From positions 1 to 10,086 of the forward strand of contig CAZLHV010000121.1 of the NCBI GenBank assembly GCA_964559205.1: a stretch of 10,086 nt of DNA, read 5' to 3'. Positions 9,001 to 10,086 of the stretch are shown here, piece by piece. Below the pieces are notes generated by a model. That model was not told the DNA's origin. It made no database searches and worked only from the letters and a program-made list of their open reading frames with translations. Source of the stretch: GWF2-43-63 sp964559205. GTDB lineage: Bacteria > Bacteroidota > Bacteroidia > Bacteroidales > DTU049. A program made the position numbers and the translations under genes. The first letter of the stretch is position 1, and the number at the start of each line of letters is the position of its first letter.

Positions 9001-9950
9001 TGTTTTCCTTTGCTGGTGTTTTTGATGCTGAACTCAGTTTCTACCATTGGTACAATGCCGATACCGACGACGGAGGATATGTACAGTATAGTAACAATGG
9101 AGGAACGACATGGAACAATCTGGGAACCCAGAACGATCCAAATGGTACCAACTGGGGCCCTTCGGCTGTCAATAGTGCATACGGCTGGAGCGGAAACTCA
9201 GCAGGTTGGGTTCAGAGTTCCATCAATCTTTCGACATTCAATAACTCTCCTTTCCCTGTGCAATTCAGGTTTGTATTCTACTCTAACTTCGCCGGCACCA
9301 ACGGAGATGGATGGGCCATTGATAATTTCGAAATTTTTGTACCCACTCCAGCAGTTGATGCAGGCGTTGTCGAAATCTCAAGCCCCAATGGCGTTGTTTC
9401 TCCGGGTGTAGGTGAGCAGGTCATTGTTCGTATTGCCAATTTTGGAACCGATACCCTCTATAGCATTCCTGTGGTTGTTAAAGCCAACACCGGGCAACCT
9501 CCAATGAACGCTACATGGACCGGAACCCTTCTGCCGGGCGACACTACCTCATTTACATTCCCATCGAATTACACCCCAATCGCTGTGGCTTCGTTTGAGC
9601 TTTGTAGTTATACCGACCTTGCAGCAGATTTTACCGTAAGCAACGATACCTCATGCGTTACCCTGTTGACTTCTGTTGGACTGAATGATGATCGGAATAC
9701 CATTGTGTCGATGTACCCAAATCCTGCAGCCGATTACACCATGCTGCGAATCGAGTCACAAAGCGATGAATTTGTTATTCTGCAAATCAAAACCATGGAA
9801 GGGAAATTACTGAATGAGATTCAGATTTCTTTGGTCACCGGCATCAACGAAATGCGAATTGAAACAGCGCATTTAGCTCAGGGAACCTATTTCTGGAATC
9901 TGACTGGTAATCAAATCAACAGTGAAGGCAAACTCGTCATCACACGATAA
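1..9950 (+). CDS. Giant multi-domain T9SS-secreted surface protein (CARDB / beta-helix / MAM-like / Ig_7 modules), 5'-partial
   Basis: The frame is open from the first full codon at base 3 to the TAA at 9948-9950, giving 3,315 residues with no internal stop. The gene starts upstream: the 63 codons before the ATG at 192 read as good protein (IIGTGTS..., SLYTANEIG) and belong to the same module, so that ATG is not the start. Domain order: jelly-roll-like (1-187), then CARDB-like spacers C1-C8 alternating with beta-helix 1 (296-739), MAM-like 1 (857-1012), Ig_7 carrying a lamin-tail-like insert (1126-1394), Ig_7 carrying a beta-sandwich insert (1509-1731), beta-helix 2 (1847-2278), beta-helix 3 (2389-2824), MAM-like 2 (2936-3113) and a T9SS sorting domain (3225-3315). 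No catalytic motif was seen. By family knowledge such proteins are exported by Sec, cross the outer membrane by T9SS and stay on the surface or are released. An adhesin or binding role is inferred. A terminator follows 18 bases after the stop, so this is probably the last or only gene of its transcript. Confidence 0.95.
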   Translation, partial: FYTKQAPPVVIIGTGTSGASTLPTNGFYDWGWTASLYTANEIGNAGYIDSIFYYVSSTTASYTMLNQRIMMKVVPDTFFANGVMPDSASMATFYTGNVAWTGPGWYKFVPTTPFYYNGTGSLLIHWRNRDGDYVAGYPSYRYTSTSPVYQAKYVQSDTYANVFPASSGTLTYNRPNIKMAFAISTTVHDVAINTVTSPSGTLSSGTPYDLKVKIKNFGTDTLTSASINWSVDGVIQTPFAWTGSLLQDEISAEITIGTLNVPAVGTHSIEIWTSNPDGFVDEQPLNDTLSTQYFFCPGTFAGTYAIGPAGDFTSIGDAVTALNTCGIDGAVVFNIATGTYNEQILMNEIAGASAVNTITFQSASGNATDVVITSGGSGTSDNYVWRLNGTDYFRLNNVTLQASGVASGYTTVLSYSAAAKNNIFNSNRFIGIENSTSTSTNNSVIYSLSGSTSLDSNNVFVNNYIQHGSYGVYAYGSSTSALEAGTVFRKNQIINPGYRGIAVAYQDAVVLDSNVIVSHPTSSTSYYGIYAYYCDNAISIVKNTLTNQNSGYGLYISYCDAIAGSEGLVANNMISVAGTAASYGIYDNYTNNQNFFYNSVNVSANNATARAAYIVGSTTTTINNHFVNNILAYTGANTGGMAVYVSTTQMVGTMNYNDLYSTGTNLGYWTANRATLAAWQGASAKDANSVSVIPGFFSSTNLHTSSPLLFAKGTAVAQVTVDIDNESRAAIPCIGADEFIMYNKNIALNAILSPTNGCGHTAATPVTIRVSNAGIDPITSFDAWYVINNGVPVFETVTATIAPLATYDYTFTTVADLSVYGNYEIDAYVTQTGEAMTINDTIKNVQFYSGWNFTNAPYTMGFETNEYFADWSIYNGDASTYKWEFPYSSSSFAHSGTFSARFYNGSTNAGSDWLFSRCFPLEAGKTYKISFWYRAESASYPQSVSLYYGTGANEAAMTNLVTSLAGFTNTSHLQSVSQFVAPATGSYYFGWRALSPPSAYYQFIDDINISEVPAQEAAALGITAPASGCGLSNAETLTLQIKNTGSNTINGNLTAYYQVAGGSVISESVATSIIPGDTLDFNFTTNIDMSVTTQDSIFDITSWIVLTGDPVSNNDTTDTQITSGHIPADPIVTNDTIPYGTSATLIALSPDSVMWYIDNTTTSSFFMGEIYNTPLLTDTVTYYVEAASGRPDVKITEFQAYEYISGGGTSPKPAWLIGDDQIEITNLGTASIDLSGYTLSVFGVGARSYTIPTLNLTPGEIAVFHVGTGTDNPSVNFYNMGGTSNAISSSSASGVVLKNPSNVVIDAVAVNSYTFDPVASGVTSTDWSGNIASSSSRAGVIRNVSDNNVATDWVVSNSPSPIQTFGSLNPALSSGSGSAIGCSSNRIPITAVVLPAAGDFELAEIVSPLDGCTDGSENVVIKFRNSGADTINTPFDVSYQVNATAPVTETVNYVMLPGDSVIHTFATPIALPLTTGDTTFTIAVWGNLAIDFYNVNDSLDAIVNLGFTPPSPIGVNDTVPYATSATVAATSVYDLKWYDQPTGGNLLDTGATYTTPVLYANTTYWVGASEGSQDYVGPYDYSIGTSSSYANTTYRLLFDVLNPSGVNIATVDIFPSVASGAAYTIVVENAATTVIASYSGVTTVASGQRETAPVNFNIPAGTGYRIGFSVSPGMYRNTTGATFPYTIPNELSITGNTFSGYPQYYYFIYNWLVSSGSGCESSRTPVQAVVTGAPALDAGISEILTPAPVIPLGSENIEVVIRNYGTDTLTSADILWSVNGNPQTTFNWTGSLLQGERDTLIIGSYNFVYTPYPGINNIEAWTANPNMSTDALAANDSAARSIAAHEPYNGTYYIGTATPDFDSFTTAALALKDWGVDGPVTILTASGTYNESFVISSIPGASSSNRVEFTSLSGINTDVIIEFANTSTQNYVVKLDSADYITFSDMTMRSIASATYGRVIELTNSANYNVFDNNIITGIAGSSNSAANIYSSTTGQETGNVFSNNSIQSGYYGIYFYGSSTNKKRGNDFINNDITDFGSYGLYLYYNDSADVMDNYLTNSASASTNYHLYIGYTDNGSRFTGNTIVGTGTSTFYGIYLYYNNVSATLPNLVANNFISQTGTSMGTAYGIYCYYSNYSNIYYNSVNIGAGSTSAGRALYLTGGTSNVNIVNNNLVNTSGGYAFYISSTAVVNITDYNNLYTNGAVLSYWGSDRPTLADLQTISLKNTNSVSVTPGYYSATDLHTYQFALRAATPLALVTSDIDGDLRDAVTPTIGADEYVPVATDAGITMFNEPSSPAVAGINDVSVTISNFGSTTLTSASIAWSLDGVLQTPYSWTGSLTFGANEDSVLIATPSLLPGVHTMSAWTEMPNGSADLLNINDTAHHTVVVCDGGLKGDYTVGTGGDFNTINDAVLYANSCGIDSVVVFNVIPGVYDEYVSIPSFPGVSSTNTVTFTSQTGIASSVTIQPQTLPGNSSVITFNNAKYTSWENMTIDASGFASAVGFRISNVCRDINIDGNVINMPDVSSSSSTISGIYDDSQLDTNLVISNNVINNGSYGMYIRGTGTATLQEGTVISGNTIDGFASYGMYVYYMKAPVISGNYIRTESGVYSTIYGMYTGYCDDGMQLTANQIYLLAPESGYGLYLYYCDGLSTSHSLVANNFIVMQGDGGSTTSYAVYHSTNTYLDFVYNSVNLLDTYTTSRAFYVTGGSSNTLKNNIIAATGGGFALYFSSTTSITESDYNDLYTSGTVLGYYNVNQADLTAWQTASVKDANSISVDPLFIANDDLHVYLSSLNAVATPLTAVATDIDGELRDATTPDIGADEFTPLAVNLGITALLKPTNDFGLTTSSDTVKVRVFNFGANTATSFNLSYELNGTLIATQPWTGNLMSGTSTEVEFTTLFQPAAGWNTLKAYVTIAADGDPSNDTIDASYKGIPALSLPYTDDFESVDYWGTNIETDKWEFGMPAGAVINSAYSPSTAWKTNLDGTYAFNEDIYLYSPVFSFAGVFDAELSFYHWYNADTDDGGYVQYSNNGGTTWNNLGTQNDPNGTNWGPSAVNSAYGWSGNSAGWVQSSINLSTFNNSPFPVQFRFVFYSNFAGTNGDGWAIDNFEIFVPTPAVDAGVVEISSPNGVVSPGVGEQVIVRIANFGTDTLYSIPVVVKANTGQPPMNATWTGTLLPGDTTSFTFPSNYTPIAVASFELCSYTDLAADFTVSNDTSCVTLLTSVGLNDDRNTIVSMYPNPAADYTMLRIESQSDEFVILQIKTMEGKLLNEIQISLVTGINEMRIETAHLAQGTYFWNLTGNQINSEGKLVITR
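3..563 (+). other. Domain: jelly-roll-like beta-sandwich module, N-terminal side cut by window edge
   Basis: Residues 1-187 hold alternating short hydrophobic and polar stretches typical of an all-beta sandwich. Visible signatures are IIGTGTS near the start, SLYTANEIG with GYIDSIFYYV after it, then GPGWYKFVPTTPFYYNG followed by SLLIHWRNRDG. This pattern (YTA.EIG, then W..f.....F.Yng..lli) recurs in Bacteroidota secreted proteins as an adhesin-like or carbohydrate-binding-like sandwich. I recognise the pattern but cannot name the Pfam family with certainty. The module runs straight into spacer C1. Its beginning may lie before the window. Confidence 0.55.
564..887 (+). repeat. CARDB-like Ig-fold spacer C1
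   Basis: Residues 188-295. It opens with HDVAINTVTSPSG, has the central NFGTDTLTSASINWSVDG and AWTGSLL motifs, and ends with the NDT signature at 858-866. This is the N-F/N-G-x-D-T-L pattern of CARDB-type domains, which act as extended seven-stranded spacers. It is closest to C5 and C6, the other spacers that directly precede a beta-helix. Confidence 0.7.
888..2219 (+). other. Domain: right-handed parallel beta-helix 1
   Basis: Residues 296-739. The N-cap is GTYAIGPAGDFTSIGDAV followed by GTYNEQI, which resembles the first coils of pectinesterase-like helices. Regular coils follow, with N-N/N-x-I turns and YG-x-Y motifs at residues 470, 527, 552 and 583, plus a degenerate one (RGIAVAY) near 499. 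Later landmarks are LVANNMI, FYNSVNV and MNYNDLY. The end is marked by DIDNESRAAIPCIGADEF, the C-terminal signature shared by all three helices here. No acidic cluster or catalytic pattern of a lyase or hydrolase is evident, so a binding or structural role is more likely than an enzymatic one. Confidence 0.85.
2229..2552 (+). repeat. CARDB-like Ig-fold spacer C2
   Basis: Residues 743-850. It opens NIALNAILSPTNGCG, contains VSNAGIDPITSF, and ends in the NDT signature at 2517-2525. With C3 and C4 it forms a second subtype that has a single cysteine in a P-x-x-G-C motif and lacks the W-T-G motif. Confidence 0.65.
2571..3038 (+). other. Domain: MAM / choice-of-anchor-J-like beta-sandwich 1
   Basis: Residues 857-1012. 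It begins PYTMGFETNEYFADWSI and continues with KWEF, SDWLFSRCFPLEAGKTYKI and SFWYRAES. It ends in the typical YQFIDDINISEV strand. The F-E-x-x-x-x-x-x-W opening and the (I)DD(I)xI closing are the usual marks of this jelly-roll family in Bacteroidota secreted proteins, where it is thought to bind carbohydrate or protein ligands. It is about 155 residues long, a normal length. Confidence 0.7.
3039..3377 (+). repeat. CARDB-like Ig-fold spacer C3
   Basis: Residues 1013-1125. It contains ALGITAPASGCGLSNAETL, IKNTGSNTINGNLTAYY, a PGDTLDF strand, and the NDT signature at 3342-3350. It has the same P-x-x-G-C subtype as C2 and C4. Confidence 0.65.
3378..4184 (+). other. Domain: Ig_7-type (CHU_C-associated) Ig-like domain, split by an insert
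   Basis: The first part (residues 1126-1190) carries VTNDTIPYGTSATLIAL, a VMWYID strand and TPLLTDTVTYYVEAASG. The last strand, normally a few residues further on, is instead found at residues 1376-1394 as GCSSNRIPITAVV. The Ig_7 pattern (P....YG.sATL...W...TP.l..ttTYYVea...GC.S.R.PV.a.V) is complete only if the two parts are joined. The roughly 185 residues between them form a separate domain. Confidence 0.7.
3573..4127 (+). other. Domain: lamin-tail-like (LTD) domain inserted in Ig_7 domain 1
   Basis: Residues 1191-1375. It starts PDVKITEFQAYEY and has the hallmark DQIEITNLGTASIDLSGYTL, then LTPGEIAVFHVG and GVVLKNPSNVVIDAV. This is the E-I-x-N-x-G-x-x-x-x-D-L-S-G-(W/Y)-x-L core of the bacterial lamin tail domain. 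Bacterial LTDs are usually found in secreted nucleases or as accessory modules of surface proteins. No nuclease domain is nearby. Confidence 0.75.
4185..4526 (+). repeat. CARDB-like Ig-fold spacer C4
   Basis: Residues 1395-1508. It contains FELAEIVSPLDGCTDGSENV, FRNSGADTINTPFDVSYQV, LPGDSVIHTF, and the NDS signature at 4488-4496. It is the third member of the P-x-x-G-C subtype. Confidence 0.65.
4527..5195 (+). other. Domain: second Ig_7-type Ig-like domain, split by a different insert
   Basis: The first part (residues 1509-1572) has PPSPIGVNDTVPYATSATV, LKWYDQPTGGNLLDTG and TTPVLYANTTYWVGASEG. The closing strand GCESSRTPVQAVV lies at residues 1719-1731. As in the first Ig_7 domain, the loop before the G-C-x-S-x-R strand holds a whole extra domain. 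Confidence 0.7.
4719..5144 (+). other. Domain: beta-sandwich inserted in Ig_7 domain 2
   Basis: Residues 1573-1714. It carries VGPYDYSIGTSSSYANTTYR, LLFDVLNPSGVNIATVDIFP, then APVNFNIPAGTGYRIGFSV, MYRNTTGATFPYTIPN, LSITGN and QYYYFIYNWLV. The combination of nf.iP.GtgYri, .YRN..Ga.yPY, .SITG and YYfiYnW is a pattern I recognise from this same loop position in other Bacteroidota T9SS proteins. I cannot give it a confident family name or function. Confidence 0.6.
5199..5540 (+). repeat. CARDB-like Ig-fold spacer C5
   Basis: Residues 1733-1846. It contains LDAGISEILTPAPVIPLGSE, IRNYGTDTLTSADILWSVNG, NWTGSLLQGE, and the NDS signature at 5505-5513. It is close to C1 in protein sequence but differs in most synonymous positions. 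Confidence 0.7.
5541..6836 (+). other. Domain: right-handed parallel beta-helix 2
   Basis: Residues 1847-2278. The N-cap is GTYYIGTATPDFDSFTTAAL with GTYNESF. Coils carry YGIY, YGLY, YHLY, YGIY and YGIY at residues 2012, 2040, 2067, 2094 and 2127. The same later landmarks as in helix 1 follow: LVANNFI, YYNSVNI and TDYNNLY. The end is DIDGDLRDAVTPTIGADEY. It is 432 residues long, against 444 and 436 for the other two helices. Confidence 0.85.
6846..7166 (+). repeat. CARDB-like Ig-fold spacer C6
   Basis: Residues 2282-2388. It contains TDAGITMFNEPSSPAVAGIN, NFGSTTLTSASIAWSLDG, SWTGSL, and the NDT signature at 7137-7145. It links helix 2 to helix 3 directly and belongs to the C1/C5 subtype. Confidence 0.7.
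7167..8474 (+). other. Domain: right-handed parallel beta-helix 3
   Basis: Residues 2389-2824. The N-cap is GDYTVGTGGDFNTINDAV with GVYDEYV. Coils carry YGMY, YGMY, YGMY, YGLY and YAVY at residues 2556, 2585, 2613, 2640 and 2674. LVANNFI, VYNSVNL and SDYNDLY follow, and the helix ends DIDGELRDATTPDIGADEF. It is homologous to helices 1 and 2 over its full length. Confidence 0.85.
8484..8807 (+). repeat. CARDB-like Ig-fold spacer C7
   Basis: Residues 2828-2935. It contains NLGITALLKPTNDFGLTTSS, FNFGANTATSFNLSYELNG, PWTGNLMSG, and the NDT signature at 8772-8780. It mixes features of the two spacer subtypes: a start like C2-C4, with F in place of the usual C, and the W-T-G motif of C1/C5/C6. Confidence 0.65.
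8808..9341 (+). other. Domain: MAM / choice-of-anchor-J-like beta-sandwich 2
   Basis: Residues 2936-3113. It starts LPYTDDFESVDYWGTN and has KWEFGMP, LYSPVFSF, LSFYHWYNADTDDGGYVQYS with NNGGTTW, GWSGNSAGWVQSSINLS, and closes NGDGWAIDNFEIF. The DGGYVQYS..GG.TW and DGWAIDN.EI motifs are classical for MAM-like sandwiches found in secreted Bacteroidota proteins and next to M6-type peptidases. The acidic turns could bind calcium, but that is inference. It is longer and more canonical than the first MAM-like copy. Confidence 0.8.
9351..9674 (+). repeat. CARDB-like Ig-fold spacer C8
   Basis: Residues 3117-3224. It contains VDAGVVEISSPNGVVSPGVG, IANFGTDTLYSIPVVV, TWTGTLLPGDTTSF, and the NDT signature at 9642-9650. 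It is the last spacer, between the second MAM-like domain and the sorting domain. Confidence 0.7.
9675..9947 (+). other. Domain: T9SS type A C-terminal sorting domain
   Basis: Residues 3225-3315. After a short linker (VGLNDDRN) come VSMYPNPAADYTMLRIES, then ILQIKTMEGKLLNEIQI, LVTGINEMRIETAHLAQGTY and the final GKLVITR. These are the YPNP, G-K, (G)-x-N, L-x-x-G-x-Y and K-x-(V/I)-x-(K/R) landmarks of the TIGR04183 / Por_secre_tail family. By family knowledge it directs the protein through the type IX translocon, is then removed, and the cargo is usually attached to anionic lipopolysaccharide or released. Confidence 0.95.
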
Positions 9951-9968
9951 TCAAGTCACTTGTTAATG
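9951..9968. other. Short spacer between stop codon and terminator
   Basis: Eighteen bases separate the stop from the terminator stem. There is no feature in them. Confidence 0.7.
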
Positions 9969-10001
9969 AAAAGGCTGTCGATCCGACAGCCTTTTTTTTT
10001 T
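9969..10001 (+). terminator. Rho-independent terminator of the giant gene
   Basis: There is a perfect 12-bp inverted repeat: AAAAGGCTGTCG at 9969-9980 and its exact complement CGACAGCCTTTT at 9984-9995, with a 3-base loop. It runs into an unbroken stretch of ten T (9992-10001). The stem plus T-tract right after the stop codon is a textbook intrinsic terminator. The A-run on the left arm could also let it work on the opposite strand, though no convergent gene is visible. Confidence 0.92.
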
Positions 10002-10086
10002 CTGACATGAAAATTATGAGTTAATTGAACTTTAAAATCGATTTCAATATGCACAATCATAAAATCATGGTAATGTGAATGTGACT
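10002..10086. other. AT-rich intergenic segment, no feature recognised
   Basis: Eighty-five AT-rich bases after the terminator. No ORF of useful length, no convincing Bacteroidota promoter (no TAnnTTTG box) and no RNA gene were seen. It may be the start of the upstream region of a following gene outside the window. Confidence 0.6.

Noticed and set aside
8917..9411. 164-codon + strand ORF in another frame
   Set aside because: It lies wholly inside the MAM-like 2 and C8 coding sequence, its translation shows no domain pattern, and the main frame has clear motifs over the same bases.
192..9950. Complete gene starting at the ATG at 192
   Set aside because: The frame is open upstream to the window edge and the upstream codons belong to the same domain. 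The ATG is an internal methionine.
10024..10048. Six-base inverted repeat ATTGAA...TTCAAT
   Set aside because: Short arms with a 13-base gap in AT-rich DNA are expected by chance. No operator or terminator context was seen.
10025..10053. Possible sigma70-like promoter, TTGAAC and TATGCA with a 17-base gap
   Set aside because: Bacteroidota promoters follow a different consensus (TTTG and TAnnTTTG), the match to -10 is poor, and no gene start follows within the window.

Overview
The window is almost entirely one giant open reading frame on the + strand. It is already open at the left edge and ends at a TAA at 9948-9950. It encodes at least 3,315 residues of a secreted, multi-modular surface protein. 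The host is most likely a member of the Bacteroidota: the protein ends in a type IX secretion (T9SS) type A sorting domain, a system largely confined to that phylum, and all its other modules are ones commonly strung together in Bacteroidota T9SS cargo. Residue numbers used here count the codon at base 3 as residue 1, so residue number = base position of the codon divided by 3. The true N-terminus, with its expected signal peptide, lies upstream of the window.

Layout, left to right: (1) a beta-sandwich / jelly-roll-like module, cut at its N-terminal side (to about 563). (2) CARDB-like spacer C1 and right-handed parallel beta-helix 1 (564-2219). (3) C2, a MAM / choice-of-anchor-J-like sandwich, and C3 (2229-3377). 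(4) An Ig_7-type Ig-like domain interrupted by a lamin-tail-like domain, C4, and a second Ig_7-type domain interrupted by a different beta-sandwich (3378-5195). (5) C5, beta-helix 2, C6 and beta-helix 3 (5199-8474). (6) C7, a second MAM / anchor-J-like sandwich, C8, and the T9SS C-terminal domain (8484-9947). (7) A strong Rho-independent terminator (9969-10001), then 85 bases with no recognisable feature.

The layout is strikingly regular: nine larger modules are separated by exactly eight CARDB-like spacers. The three beta-helices are full-length homologues of one another, with the same ladder of YG-x-Y coil motifs and the same C-terminal IGADE[FY] signature. No catalytic site was recognised. 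The simplest reading is a very long cell-surface or secreted adhesin or binding protein, exported through the Sec and T9SS routes; its ligand cannot be told from the sequence. I see no multi-gene system, mobile element, RNA gene or CRISPR array here. The points of interest are the internal architecture of the one protein.
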